64,000 nt of DNA from NCBI GenBank assembly GCA_951828535.1, contig OX639990.1, forward strand, positions 1,661,300-1,725,299, in the 5' to 3' direction. Position numbers and translations under genes: made by a program. The notes under the pieces were generated by a model. That model was given only the letters and a program-made list of their open reading frames with translations, had not been told where the DNA came from and made no database searches. The stretch comes from an uncultured Candidatus Entotheonella sp. Its GTDB lineage: Bacteria; Tectomicrobia; Entotheonellia; Entotheonellales; Entotheonellaceae. Shown here piece by piece: positions 1 through 9,159 of this stretch; the first letter of the stretch is position 1; each line of letters starts with the position of its first letter.

Positions 1-408
1 TTCCGGCAACGCCGAAACGGGATTACCGCCGGCGTCTGCCGGCACAAATTGGCGCACCAACTGCGGCAGTCGTTTGGCAAACGCCGACTTGGCCACAACT
101 TGGCTCGCGCCGGCCTGAAGCGCCTGCTTCTGCACCTCGACAGCAACGTGAGAGCCAAAGGCCAGGATGGGCACCGAACGTCCGTGTTCCTCGGCCCGCA
201 GGTCCCGAATGAGGGCAGTCGCGTCGCCACCGCGCAGCGTCAAATCGACGATCACCAAGGCCGGCACGCCGCCCCCCTGCAAGCGGGCCTGCAGGCGCCC
301 GCCGTTGGGAACAATTTCGGCGGCAAGCCCCAGATGCTGCAGAGCGGTGCGCACTTTGGCCTGGAAGAAGAGATCGTCGATAACGGCGACAACGGCTGGC
401 TGCTGCAT
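1..408 (-). CDS. Receiver-domain (CheY-like) protein, 3' end outside window
   Basis: The gene runs off the left edge; 136 codons are visible and no stop is seen. Residues about 4-122 follow the response-regulator receiver layout: acidic pair Asp11-Asp12 (VIDD), candidate phospho-acceptor Asp55 in VIVDLTL, and the conserved Lys107 in VVAKSAF. ATG at 408 is preceded by AAAGGA nine bases upstream, and no alternative start is better. No output domain appears before the edge, so it could be a stand-alone signalling receiver or the start of a longer regulator. It starts 26 bases after the stop of the HpcH/HpaI aldolase gene, so co-transcription is likely. No cognate histidine kinase lies in the window. 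Confidence 0.75.
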   Translation of the reverse strand, partial: MQQPAVVAVIDDLFFQAKVRTALQHLGLAAEIVPNGGRLQARLQGGGVPALVIVDLTLRGGDATALIRDLRAEEHGRSVPILAFGSHVAVEVQKQALQAGASQVVAKSAFAKRLPQLVRQFVPADAGGNPVSALPE

Positions 409-434
409 GACAGTGGGTCCTTTCAGATGTCGCG

Positions 435-1166
435 TTAACCGTCCCCGTTCTTCCTGTCCGCCAGAAAGCGACGTGCACCCTCGGCGAGCAAGCCGCTCAC
501 CCACGCGGAAGACATAACGTCGTCCGTCATGCGCTTCCCGGCGCCGCGAATGCGCGCCGTCAACTCGGCCATGACTTTGCGCACCTGCGGATGGTCGGGT
601 TCCCCCGGATAACCCAGGCTCTGCGCGAAATCGTTGGGTCCGATGCCGAAATAGTCGATCCCGTCCACCGCCAGAATCTCGTCTAGGTTGTCCACCACGC
701 TGGCGTCCTCCAGCAGGGCACCGACCAGCATGTTGGCATTGGCAATCCGGTAATACGCCGCCTTGTCGTCGATGCCCTGGTTGTAATCGGTACCGCGGTT
801 GCCGCCGAACGAGCGCTCGCCGAGCGGGCCGAAATAGCAGGACCGCACCAGTTCCTCGGCGTCCGCCGCGGTGGCGATATGGGGACCAAGAACGCCCTGT
901 ATGCCGCGGTCGAGAAAACGCAGGATGGTGGAAGCCTTGATGTCCGGCACGCGCGCGATGGGCGTCACCCCCACCGCCTCGGCGGCGCGGCATAGGTGCT
1001 CCAATTGCTCCAGCCCGAACGGCCCGTGCTCGCCGTCGAGCCATACGAAGTCGAAGGGCTGCTTGCCGAGGATGTCCACCACCCACGGGGCCGGAAAGGC
1101 CAGGTTGTAGCCGTAGGCCATGCGCCCTTCTCTCATGGCCGCCTTCACGCGATTTGTCTGCGGCAT
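435..1166 (-). CDS. HpcH/HpaI aldolase family protein
   Basis: A 243-residue class II aldolase of the HpcH/HpaI (2,4-dihydroxyhept-2-ene-1,7-dioate aldolase / citrate lyase beta) family, which cleaves or forms C-C bonds between pyruvate-like and aldehyde substrates with a divalent metal. Visible family marks are LDGEHGPF near the N-terminus (catalytic His region), a glutamate in LLEDASVVDNLDEI and an aspartate in GIGPNDFAQSLG (metal ligands). Length is normal. The start at 1166 is chosen because AAAGGAGG sits just upstream; the open frame extends further to 1301 only across a repeat-rich intergenic stretch. The substrate cannot be told from sequence. The receiver-domain gene follows on the same strand. 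Confidence 0.85.
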   Translation of the reverse strand: MPQTNRVKAAMREGRMAYGYNLAFPAPWVVDILGKQPFDFVWLDGEHGPFGLEQLEHLCRAAEAVGVTPIARVPDIKASTILRFLDRGIQGVLGPHIATAADAEELVRSCYFGPLGERSFGGNRGTDYNQGIDDKAAYYRIANANMLVGALLEDASVVDNLDEILAVDGIDYFGIGPNDFAQSLGYPGEPDHPQVRKVMAELTARIRGAGKRMTDDVMSSAWVSGLLAEGARRFLADRKNGDG

Positions 1167-1208
1167 GCCTGCCTCCTTTGCGTGTAAATCTCCCTTTATC
1201 TCTACCGG

Positions 1209-1299
1209 CGCAGCCCCCTCCCTAGCCCTTCCCTTCGCGGCGGGAGGGACTTTTCTGCTCCCTCTCCCCTGGCGGCAGAGGGTTGGGGTGAGGGGGACC
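1209..1299. repeat. GC-rich palindromic intergenic repeat (REP-like)
   Basis: Two nested inverted repeats lie here, each a C-run arm, a short loop and a G-run arm (for example CCCTCTCCCC opposite GGCAGAGGG), closed by an outer pair of CCCCCTC and GAGGGGG. The same style of unit recurs at 16.7, 48.83, 56.77 and 58.24 kb. The rest of the gap 1167-1436, between the divergent aldolase and MFS genes, must hold both promoters but no clear -35/-10 pair is seen. Confidence 0.6.
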
Positions 1300-1436
1300 A
1301 CGCCAATAAAACATTACCGCCCATTTTGCATCGCTGCCTGCTGCGGTGTAACCTGCCGGGGTTCCCCGAAGCGGGCTATTCCTTATAGCACTTCTCCAGC
1401 ACATCGTCTCACCACGCCAAAAGGATCAGGAGCCAA

Positions 1437-3032
1437 ATGGCATCTCCGCAGCTCGTAGAGCCCATACGCGAGCGCTCCGAGGGTGCCTGGCGCCACCTGT
1501 TCACCATCTCCCCCGAGCGGCCCTCCTATAAGTGGTGGGTGGCCCTCACAGTCATGCTGTGCGCCTTCATCGTGGTCATGAGCAGCGCCACGGTGAGCGT
1601 TGCGCTGCCGCCCATCATGACGGCGTTCGGGCTCAACATCGACCAAGCCCAGTGGATCGTCACGGCCTACATGATCGCCGGCGCCGTGCTCATTCCCACC
1701 GTCGGCTGGCTGGGCAACCGGCTGGGCAATCGCAACGTCTTCCTGCTCAGCCTGCTGGTGTTCGTCGGCGGCTCGGCGCTGTGCAGCTTCGCCTGGAGCA
1801 GCACCTCGCTGATTCTGTTCCGGGTGCTGCAAGGCATCGGCAGCGGCCCGATCATGCCCATGACGCTGGTGATTCTGAACAGCAGCTTTCCGCCCCGGCA
1901 GCGCGGCCTGGCCATGGGGCTGTACGGCCTGGGCGTGTCGTTCGGACCTGCCTTCGGGCCGGTGCTGGGCGGCTACGTGACCGAGTATCTGAGCTGGCGC
2001 ATGGTGTTCTCGTTCAACGTGGTGCCGGGTGTCATCGGCATGCTGCTGGTCATGCTGGTGCTCCCCAATACCCGAGAATCGGTCAAGCGCTCCTTCGATC
2101 TGGCGGGCCTGATCAGCCTGTCGGTGTTTCTGGTCTGCCTGTTGAGCGCCATGAGCCAGGGACAGCGCCTCGGCTGGGACGCCCCGATCATTCAGCGCCT
2201 GTTCATCATCGGCGGGCTGGCCTTCGTAGTCTTCCTGATTCTGGAACTATGGAAGGAAGAGCCGCTGGTGGAAGTGAGTCTGTACCGGGACCCGGCCTTT
2301 GCCGCCGTCTCGCTGGCGGGCCTCGGCGTCGCCATGGCCTTCTGGGGCACCGGCTTTCTGCAGACCATCCTGCTGCAACGCCTCATGGGCTACACACCGG
2401 CTCAGGCGGGCCTCGTTCAATTACCCGGCGCCCTGAGCATGGGCATCAGCACGCTGCTGGCCGGGCGGCTGGCCGATAAGCTCGACCGGCGCTACATCAT
2501 CTGGACCGGTCTAGCCCTGTTCGCCCTCGCCTCGTACAGTTTTTCCTTCCTGACCCTGGATCAGCCGATCAGCTGGGTAACATGGATGATCATGGTGCGC
2601 TACATCACCATCGGTTTCGTGTTCACGCCGATGAACGCCGCATCCCTGGTGCTGCTGCCACCCGAAAAGGTACGCATGGGATCGGGCATCCTGACACTCA
2701 TCCAGCACGGCGTCGGCGGCACCCTCGGCGTGGCGCTGATGACCACGGTCCTGCAGCGCCGTTCGGTGTATCACACAGTAGCCCTGGACCAGCAGCAGGC
2801 GTCTTCGTCGCTCGCCTGGCACGACGTGCTGACGCCCACCTGGGACCTGATGAGCCGCGTGGGTGAGGTGGGCGCCATGGCGGAGATGAAGGCCATGGCG
2901 CTGTTGGGTCGCCATCTGGCGCAGCAGGGTATGGTGGCGGCGTATCAGGACTGCTTCCTGGTGCTGGCCATGATCTGCCTGACCGTCATGCCGCTCATGT
3001 GGTTCCTGCGGCGCCACAGAGGGAGTGCCTGA
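1437..3032 (+). CDS. MFS transporter, DHA2 (EmrB/QacA) type
   Basis: A 531-residue inner-membrane drug:proton antiporter-like exporter. It has the length and about 14 hydrophobic segments of the 14-TMS DHA2 family. A motif A-like loop (GWLGNRLGNRNV, residues about 88-100) follows the second segment, and the antiporter motif C, GLGVSFGPAFGPVLGG (about 163-179), lies in the fifth. ATG 1437 has AGGAG upstream. The N-terminus (about 30 residues) is cytosolic and hydrophilic. The stop codon abuts the stop of the convergent SDR gene: TGATCA at 3030-3035 ends both. No EmrA-type membrane fusion partner or TetR regulator is adjacent, so the substrate is unknown. Confidence 0.9.
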   Translation: MASPQLVEPIRERSEGAWRHLFTISPERPSYKWWVALTVMLCAFIVVMSSATVSVALPPIMTAFGLNIDQAQWIVTAYMIAGAVLIPTVGWLGNRLGNRNVFLLSLLVFVGGSALCSFAWSSTSLILFRVLQGIGSGPIMPMTLVILNSSFPPRQRGLAMGLYGLGVSFGPAFGPVLGGYVTEYLSWRMVFSFNVVPGVIGMLLVMLVLPNTRESVKRSFDLAGLISLSVFLVCLLSAMSQGQRLGWDAPIIQRLFIIGGLAFVVFLILELWKEEPLVEVSLYRDPAFAAVSLAGLGVAMAFWGTGFLQTILLQRLMGYTPAQAGLVQLPGALSMGISTLLAGRLADKLDRRYIIWTGLALFALASYSFSFLTLDQPISWVTWMIMVRYITIGFVFTPMNAASLVLLPPEKVRMGSGILTLIQHGVGGTLGVALMTTVLQRRSVYHTVALDQQQASSSLAWHDVLTPTWDLMSRVGEVGAMAEMKAMALLGRHLAQQGMVAAYQDCFLVLAMICLTVMPLMWFLRRHRGSA

Positions 3033-3842
3033 TCACCACATGACCCGGCCGCCGTCGATGTTGATGGACTGCCCGGTGATGTATTCGGCAATCGGCGTGC
3101 ACAGGTAGGCGATCAGTCCGGCCACCTCTTCGTCGCTGGCGGCGCGCTGCATGGGCACGGTATCAACGTTGCGCTGCCACGTTTCGCCGCGTCCCAGAAC
3201 GTCCATGCGGGCCGTGTCGATGATTCCCGGGCAAACGGCGTTGACGCTGATGCGGTGCGGCGCCAGTTCCTGCGCCAGCGACTGCGTGAACCCCTGCAAC
3301 GCGAAATTGGACGCGCAATACGCCGACGTGTTGGCCGAGCCGCGCTTGCCCGCCACCGACGAAATGTTGATGATGCGGCCGCCCTCATTCTGCTCCAGCA
3401 GCACCGGGATGATGGCCTTGCACAACAGGAACGACCCGACCACCTTGACCTCCAAAACGCGCCGGAACAACTCCTCGCTGAGTTCCACCACCGGCACCCG
3501 GTCTTCACCCCGCGCCACCGCGGCGTTATTGATCACAATGTCTACCCGGCCCCATGCCTCGCGCGTTTGACGCACAAAGCCTCGCACGTCATCGGAATTG
3601 CTGATGTCACCGATCAGCGCCAGGCCGCGGCCACCGGCTGCGGCGATTTGTTCCACCGTGCTGTGCACGTCGCGCCAATTCACCGCCTTCTCGTCATCGG
3701 GAAAGGTGTCGGGATGCCGTCCGGTGCCGGTCACGGCCACGTCGGCGCCCATTTCCGCCAGCGCCACGGCCGTCGCCCGACCGATACCGCGCAGGCGCCC
3801 GGCGCCGGTGACGATGGCCACTTTGCCATCCAGAACTCCCAC
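3033..3842 (-). CDS. SDR-family oxidoreductase with Asn in place of the catalytic Lys
   Basis: A 269-residue short-chain dehydrogenase/reductase. The Rossmann nucleotide-binding motif is TGAGRLRGIG (residues 12-21, two residues longer than the usual TGxxxGIG), with INNAAVA (NNAG-type) and the catalytic Ser in INISSVAGK. The active-site tetrad motif reads YCASN (Tyr175...Asn179): the codon is AAT where the family has Lys (YxxxK). That lysine normally lowers the Tyr pKa and binds the nicotinamide ribose, so activity may be lost or altered; a sequencing error is possible but would need a specific base change. The start is GTG at 3842 with AAGGAG upstream. It is convergent with the MFS gene with no spacer. 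Confidence 0.85.
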   Translation of the reverse strand: MGVLDGKVAIVTGAGRLRGIGRATAVALAEMGADVAVTGTGRHPDTFPDDEKAVNWRDVHSTVEQIAAAGGRGLALIGDISNSDDVRGFVRQTREAWGRVDIVINNAAVARGEDRVPVVELSEELFRRVLEVKVVGSFLLCKAIIPVLLEQNEGGRIINISSVAGKRGSANTSAYCASNFALQGFTQSLAQELAPHRISVNAVCPGIIDTARMDVLGRGETWQRNVDTVPMQRAASDEEVAGLIAYLCTPIAEYITGQSINIDGGRVMW

Positions 3843-3928
3843 GGTCTTCTCCTTGCATGATGTGATGGGTATTCGTTAAGGGGCTGTCAGGTGGGATTGC
3901 GTCGAGGCGTGACGCAAGGGCGGGCATG

Positions 3929-5743
3929 TTAGCAATGGCTGTCGAGAATGTCACGCACCGCGAACAAGCCCAGAATGTTGGTGTGGAACTGCGGCGCCCA
4001 GCCCGAGCCTGAGACGGCCAGGACGGTGTCATCCTCGGAGAGCAGGCGCTCCCGCACGGCCTGGGTGATGGCGGCATGAGCGACGGTCGGGTCGGGCAGC
4101 TCGTCATCGAGCCGCATCGGCGTGATGCCACGCGATAGCAAGAACTGGCGCGACGCGCGGCGTGAACTGGTGGCGGCGATGATCGGCACGCCGGGACGGT
4201 ATCGGGCCAACATGCGGGCGGTGTGGCCGGAGCGGGTGACGGCCAGGATGGCGGTGATGTGGCCGCTGTGCCGGTTGAAGCGCTCAATCATCGTCGAAAT
4301 ACCGTGGCTGATGATCGCCGGCGTCTGATCCGGCAGCACGCTCTCGATAGCGGGGTTGAATTGCGGCAGGGTGCGTTCGGCGCTGCGCACGATGCGCGCC
4401 ATCATCCCAACGGCCTCGATGGGGTAGTCGCCGGCGGCGCTTTCGGCTGACAGCATGACGGCGTCGGCACCGTCCAGAATAGCATTGAACACGTCACTCA
4501 CTTCGGCCCGCGTCGGCAGCGGATAAGCGCACATGCTTTCCAGCATCTGGGTGGCACAGATCACCGGTTTACCCTGCTGATTACAGGCACGAATCATGGC
4601 TTTCTGGTGCCGCGGCACGTCCTCAGCGGGAATGTTCACCGCCAGATCACCGCGCGCCACCATGATGCCGTCCGACACCTCCAGAATACGATTGAAATTC
4701 TCCAAGGCAATCCCGCGCTCGATCTTGCTGATGAGCGGCATTTCCGCCCCGGCCTGCTGCACCGCGGCGCGCACCTGACGCACGTCCTCGGCCTCGGCCA
4801 CGAAGGAGACGGCCAGGAAGTCCACGTCCAATTCGACGGCCAGCTCGATGTCCTGTCGGTCCTTGGCGGTCGGCACCTGCATGCCCAGGATGGCGCGCGG
4901 CGCGTGGATGCCCTTGCGGCTGCTCAGCCGCCCGCCCGTCAGCACCTGGCACACGATGTCGGTGTCGTCGCGTACTTCCGTGACGCGCAATTCGATCAGG
5001 CCGTCATCGAGGTACAGGGTGTCGCCGGCGGCAACGTCGCGCGGCAGGTCCGGGTAGTCGAGCGACACGATGTTCTCCGAACCCGCCACCGGCCGTGACG
5101 TGAGCGTGAACGTCGCGCCCCGCTGCAGGGGCACGACGGTATCGTTCTGCAGGTGGCCGATACGCAGTTTAGGGCCTTGCAGGTCGGCCATGATGGCGAC
5201 GTGGTCGGCGAGGCGGCGAATGCGCTCGCACACCACGCGGTGCCAGTCCCAATCGCCGTGCGAGAAGTTGAGCCGGGCAACGTCCATGCCGGCGTCAATG
5301 AGCCGCGACAAGTTTTCCTGGGAATCGCTGGCCGGTCCGATGGTGGAAACGATCTTCGCTTGCCGCTGGGCCTGCCGGCGCACCAAGCGCCGTACCAGGG
5401 AGCGAACCTGCGGGGCGGCCGAATCGCCGCTGGCAAGATGATCGGCGATACCGCCTCCCAGCGTTTGCAACACGGTTTCCGCCGCCGGGTCGGTCGCCAC
5501 CAAGATCACCACCGTACTGGGGGTGCGCTGCTTCACCCGCGCGCACAGCGTCAGCCCTTCTTGCACCCGTTCCAGCGTCGTCCCCAAGGCGACGATGAGG
5601 ATGTCACAAGCCCCCTGTCGCAACTCCTGCCGAGCCTCGGTGAGGCTTGCGGCTCGCCGGATGTCGTCCACCTCGTCAGCCAGCATCGTGCACAGCGCCG
5701 AGGCAGCCCGCTCGTCCGCATCGACAATCAACACTTTGGTCAT
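3929..5743 (-). CDS. Pyruvate kinase with N-terminal pseudo-receiver domain
   Basis: A 604-residue fusion. Residues 1-123 look like a response-regulator receiver: [11 protein letters not shown] start, Asp8/Asp10-Glu11 acidic cluster, Thr84, beta-alpha spacing. The phospho-acceptor position carries Ala52 (DILIVALG) and the conserved Lys is missing (HLASGD), so it should not take phosphate. Residues 129-604 are a complete pyruvate kinase: [15 protein letters not shown] (Arg157), ADLQGPK (Asp187, Lys192), SKIERG (Lys340, Glu342), ARGDL (Asp366), ATQMLESM (Thr398), [10 protein letters not shown] and a C-terminal regulatory domain. It makes pyruvate and ATP from PEP and ADP in glycolysis. ATG 5743 has GGAGG eight bases upstream; the frame is open to 5854 but that part reads as leader. 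Divergent from the GH15 gene. Confidence 0.88.
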   Translation of the reverse strand: MTKVLIVDADERAASALCTMLADEVDDIRRAASLTEARQELRQGACDILIVALGTTLERVQEGLTLCARVKQRTPSTVVILVATDPAAETVLQTLGGGIADHLASGDSAAPQVRSLVRRLVRRQAQRQAKIVSTIGPASDSQENLSRLIDAGMDVARLNFSHGDWDWHRVVCERIRRLADHVAIMADLQGPKLRIGHLQNDTVVPLQRGATFTLTSRPVAGSENIVSLDYPDLPRDVAAGDTLYLDDGLIELRVTEVRDDTDIVCQVLTGGRLSSRKGIHAPRAILGMQVPTAKDRQDIELAVELDVDFLAVSFVAEAEDVRQVRAAVQQAGAEMPLISKIERGIALENFNRILEVSDGIMVARGDLAVNIPAEDVPRHQKAMIRACNQQGKPVICATQMLESMCAYPLPTRAEVSDVFNAILDGADAVMLSAESAAGDYPIEAVGMMARIVRSAERTLPQFNPAIESVLPDQTPAIISHGISTMIERFNRHSGHITAILAVTRSGHTARMLARYRPGVPIIAATSSRRASRQFLLSRGITPMRLDDELPDPTVAHAAITQAVRERLLSEDDTVLAVSGSGWAPQFHTNILGLFAVRDILDSHC

Positions 5744-5764
5744 CGTGTTTGCCTCCGGCTTCTG

Positions 5765-5770
5765 TATAAT
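5765..5770 (+). promoter_or_regulatory. Possible -10 element (TATAAT) for the GH15 gene
   Basis: A perfect TATAAT lies 82 bases before the GH15 start, inside the 109-bp gap between the divergent pyruvate kinase and GH15 genes. No convincing -35 hexamer at 16-18 bp is visible, so this is a weak call. Confidence 0.3.
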
Positions 5771-5852
5771 TGCGGGCTTCTTGGGTAACGGGCAACCGTG
5801 TCGTAGAGGGAATGAGTTCTTCTTTATAACGTGCTGTGCAAGGAGAGTCGTC

Positions 5853-7667
5853 ATGCCGTACCAGCCGATCGAGAATTATGGCGTGATCGGAGACCTTCAT
5901 ACCGTGGCGCTCGTCGGGATGAATGGGTCAATCGATTTCATGTCGTTCCCGCACTTTGACTCGCCGACGGTGTTTGCGGCCTTGCTGGACGAAAAGAAAG
6001 GCGGGCGGTTCCAGATAGCCCCGATATTTGCCGCCTCAAGCCACAAGCAACTCTACCTGCCCGACACGAATGTTCTGTTAACCCGTTTTCTGTCCGACGA
6101 AGGGGTGGCTGAAGTGTCGGATTTCATGCCCCTGGATGAAGATGGCCACGGGCACGCCCACAACCTGGTGCGCCGGGTCAAGACCGTGCGCGGCGAGATC
6201 ACCTTCCGCATGATTTGCGAGCCCCGCTTCGACTACGGGCGCGCGACCCACAAGGTCACGGAAACGTTTGACGGGGTGCTGTTCGTTTCGGATGGGCCGG
6301 ACAAAACCGCCCTGCGTCTGTGCACGGAGATTCCGGTGCGCATCGAGAACGGCGCCGCCATTGCCGAATTCACCCTGCGGAGCAACGAGTCGGCGTCGTT
6401 CGTTCTAGAGCAGGCGATTCCCGGTGAGCCCTCCCTGTCGTCGCCGAGTTACGTGTCGCGTTCGTTCAAGGAGACGGTTAATTTCTGGCACCGGTGGGTG
6501 GCGCGCTCGACCTATCGCGGGCGCTGGCGGGAGGTGGTGAATCGCTCTGCCCTGACGTTGAAGCTCCTGACTTCCCGCATGCACGGCTCGGTGGTGGCGG
6601 CCCCGACTTTTGGCCTGCCCGAGGAGGTGGGCGGCGAACGCAACTGGGATTATCGCTATACCTGGATCCGCGATGCTTCCTTCACTTTGTATGGTCTCAT
6701 ACGCCTGGGTTACACGCAAGAAGCGGGGGACTTCATGAAGTGGATCGAGGCGCGTTGCGGGGAGATGAACGACGACGGCTCACTTCAGATCATGTACGGC
6801 ATCGATGGCCGCCATCACCTGACGGAGGAGCACCTGCCGCACCTGGAGGGATACCTCAAATCATCGCCGGTACGCATCGGCAACGGCGCCTACGATCAAC
6901 TGCAACTCGACATCTACGGCGAACTGATGGATTCGGTGTATCTCTATGACAAATACGGCGACCCCATTTCGTACGACCTGTGGGAGAACCTGACACGCCT
7001 GATCGAATGGGTCTGTGCCAACTGGCAGCGTAAGGATGAGGGGATCTGGGAAGTGCGCGGCGGGCAGCATGCCTTCCTGTACTCACGCGTCATGTGTTGG
7101 GTAGCCATTGATCGCGCCTTCCGGCTGGCCCATAAGCGGTCGTTGCCGGCACCGTTGGAACGCTGGCACAAGGTGCGGAACGACATTTACAAGGAGGTGT
7201 TCACCAAGTTCTGGCACGAGCCTCGGCGGGCCTTTGTGCAACACGCGGACACGACGGCCATGGACGCCTCGGCGCTGATCATGCCATTGGTGAAGTTCAT
7301 CGGCCCCAAGGACCCGCGCTGGATTTCTACCCTGAAGGCCATTCACGAAGATTTGGTGGACGATTCACTGGTGTACCGATACCGCACGGAAGAGGTATCC
7401 GACGGGCTGGCGGGCGGCGAGGGAACGTTCTGTATTTGTACCTTCTGGTTCGTGGAATGCGTGGCGCGCAGCGGCGATCTGCAAGGGGCGCGGTTTCTGT
7501 TCGAAAAGGCGCTGGGCTACGCCAACCACCTCGGCCTGTTCGCCGAGGAGCTTGGCCCGCACGGCGAGCATTTGGGGAACTTTCCGCAAGCGTTCACACA
7601 CTTGGCGCTGATCAGCGCCGCCTACGACCTGGACCGGCGTTTGTCCACCGCCGGGCAGCGGGATTAG
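5853..7667 (+). CDS. Glycoside hydrolase family 15 protein (glucoamylase/trehalase type)
   Basis: A 604-residue GH15 enzyme. The N-terminal beta-sandwich domain begins [17 protein letters not shown], typical of bacterial GH15 trehalase/glucodextranase-like proteins. The (alpha/alpha)6 domain shows [13 protein letters not shown] (about residues 265-278), GIWEVRGG (about 395-402, catalytic acid Glu) and [11 protein letters not shown] (about 523-533, catalytic base Glu). It would release glucose from alpha-glucosides such as trehalose or maltodextrins. No signal peptide is visible, so it is probably cytosolic. ATG 5853 has AAGGAGAG upstream; the frame is open from 5523 but that overlaps the pyruvate kinase gene. 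The divergent neighbour is pyruvate kinase, which fits a sugar-use context. Confidence 0.88.
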   Translation: MPYQPIENYGVIGDLHTVALVGMNGSIDFMSFPHFDSPTVFAALLDEKKGGRFQIAPIFAASSHKQLYLPDTNVLLTRFLSDEGVAEVSDFMPLDEDGHGHAHNLVRRVKTVRGEITFRMICEPRFDYGRATHKVTETFDGVLFVSDGPDKTALRLCTEIPVRIENGAAIAEFTLRSNESASFVLEQAIPGEPSLSSPSYVSRSFKETVNFWHRWVARSTYRGRWREVVNRSALTLKLLTSRMHGSVVAAPTFGLPEEVGGERNWDYRYTWIRDASFTLYGLIRLGYTQEAGDFMKWIEARCGEMNDDGSLQIMYGIDGRHHLTEEHLPHLEGYLKSSPVRIGNGAYDQLQLDIYGELMDSVYLYDKYGDPISYDLWENLTRLIEWVCANWQRKDEGIWEVRGGQHAFLYSRVMCWVAIDRAFRLAHKRSLPAPLERWHKVRNDIYKEVFTKFWHEPRRAFVQHADTTAMDASALIMPLVKFIGPKDPRWISTLKAIHEDLVDDSLVYRYRTEEVSDGLAGGEGTFCICTFWFVECVARSGDLQGARFLFEKALGYANHLGLFAEELGPHGEHLGNFPQAFTHLALISAAYDLDRRLSTAGQRD

Positions 7668-7679
7668 CCCGGCCAACCG

Positions 7680-8495
7680 TTAACTCTGGTCGATTTGAAG
7701 GGCACGGATGGGCTGCTTGCCGCGGCTCTCTTCGATGCTGGCTTGCAGTTCCCGGCACATGGCGCGGAAGCAGTCGGCATGGCTGGAACCCGCTTCCGAC
7801 ACCACGATCGGAACACCAACATCGCCGCCTTGACGGATCTTGGTGTCCAACGGCAGAGCGCCGAGGAAGGGCACCTGACGGGTTTCGGCGGCTGCTCGCG
7901 TACCGCCGTGGGAAAAAATGTCGCTGCGCTCGTGGCAATGCGGGCACAGAAAGTAGCTCATGTTTTCGATGAGCCCAAGGATCGGCACCTCGACCTTCAG
8001 AAACATGTCCATGCCCCGCAAGGCATCCTGCAACGCCACGTCTTGCGGCGTCGAGACGATGATGCCGCCGGTGAGGGCGACCGACTGGGTCAGCGTCAGT
8101 TGCGCATCGCCGGTGCCGGGAGGCAGGTCGATGAGCAGGTAATCCAATTCCCCCCAATCGACGTTATACAGGAATTGCTTGACCATCCGACCGACCAGTG
8201 GGCCACGCCAGATCACCGGCTTGGAACTCCCACCCATAAAGCCTACCGACATCAGCTTGACCCCATGCCGCTCCAGCGGCACCATCCTGCGGTCCTGACC
8301 CAGGCGGGGTTGCTCGCGGATGCCCATCATGATCGGAATGTTGGGGCCGTGAATGTCGGCATCCAACAGGCCGACCTCGGCACCCTCGCCAGCGAGGCTC
8401 GCGGCCAGGTTGACGGCGACCGTCGATTTGCCCACGCCGCCCTTGCCGCTGGCCACGGCGATTACGTTTTGCGCCAATCTGTTCGTGTCCGTCAC
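7680..8495 (-). CDS. Mrp/ApbC/NBP35-type P-loop ATPase, Fe-S cluster carrier
   Basis: A 271-residue Mrp-family ATPase that holds and transfers [4Fe-4S] clusters to apo-proteins. It shows the deviant Walker A SGKGGVGKST (residues about 16-25), LLDADIHGPN, LIDLPPGTGD and the C-terminal cluster-binding CPHC motif (about 179-182). The N-terminal DUF59/MIP18 domain found in many bacterial Mrp proteins is absent, as in the short NBP35-like form. The start is GTG at 8495 with AGGGGA upstream. The rhodanese lipoprotein gene lies 18 bases upstream on the same strand, so the pair is probably co-transcribed; a link between sulfur handling and Fe-S assembly is an inference. Confidence 0.9.
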   Translation of the reverse strand: MTDTNRLAQNVIAVASGKGGVGKSTVAVNLAASLAGEGAEVGLLDADIHGPNIPIMMGIREQPRLGQDRRMVPLERHGVKLMSVGFMGGSSKPVIWRGPLVGRMVKQFLYNVDWGELDYLLIDLPPGTGDAQLTLTQSVALTGGIIVSTPQDVALQDALRGMDMFLKVEVPILGLIENMSYFLCPHCHERSDIFSHGGTRAAAETRQVPFLGALPLDTKIRQGGDVGVPIVVSEAGSSHADCFRAMCRELQASIEESRGKQPIRALQIDQS

Positions 8496-8513
8496 GCCGT
8501 GTCCCCTGCGGGT

Positions 8514-8924
8514 TTATGGGTCGATACCGCTGTTTTCGGGCAGCCGCTGACGGCGCCATTCGACCATGTGCCCCTGCAGGAGCTGAGTCGATGTAAAGCC
8601 CGCCTCAAGAAGCACCGCTCGCGCCATCTCCGAACGTTTGCCGCGTTCGCAATACAGCACCACTTCCCGGTCGCGGAAGCTGAGCACTTCCGACAGCCGG
8701 CCGGCCAGCGCCTTGTGCGGCATGTTGATGGCGCCGGGCACGTGCCCTGCTTCGTACTCCTGCGGTGTCCGCACGTCCAGAATCACTGGCAGCGTCTCAG
8801 ACGCCATGCGCGCCGTAAACTCCTGCAGCAACATCCCGGGCGCATCGCTCTCACCCTTAGAACACGCTCCTGCCGCGGTGGCAAGCAGCAGCGCACACAA
8901 CCACGCCGATACTTGTCTATACAT
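8514..8924 (-). CDS. Secreted or lipid-anchored rhodanese-domain protein
   Basis: A 136-residue protein with a hydrophobic N-terminal signal (residues about 5-20) ending near AAGAC, a weak lipobox with Cys20, so it is either a lipoprotein or periplasmic. The rest is one rhodanese domain: DVRTPQEYEAGHVPGA and active-site loop CERGKRS, whose Cys can carry a sulfane sulfur. ATG 8924 is preceded by AAGGAA; the open frame extends to 9026 but adds a non-signal-like leader. It sits directly upstream of the Mrp-type ATPase. The gap 8925-9159 holds no further gene. Confidence 0.82.
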   Translation of the reverse strand: MYRQVSAWLCALLLATAAGACSKGESDAPGMLLQEFTARMASETLPVILDVRTPQEYEAGHVPGAINMPHKALAGRLSEVLSFRDREVVLYCERGKRSEMARAVLLEAGFTSTQLLQGHMVEWRRQRLPENSGIDP

Positions 8925-9159
8925 GATCCATTTCCTTATGCTGCGACATGCAATCGGACGGTAGAACGTCCTGCCTTTCTCGTCCTTCGGTGAGCCACAG
9001 GGGGAGTCTAATATACTTTCCGGCACCCCTCAACGTATCCGTGTTTTCAGCCTGTTGTCACGCCAACTCCGGCAAGATCAGGCCAGGGAATGTGGCTTGA
9101 CTCAATCCACCGCCTGCCCTAGTGTGTCGCCGATTCAATTGAGGTACGGGAAAGAACAC

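Noticed and set aside
5744-5854. 37-residue upstream extension of the pyruvate kinase
   Set aside because: ATG 5743 has a good GGAGG site and begins the receiver-like strand; the extension looks like untranslated leader and would overlap the divergent GH15 start.
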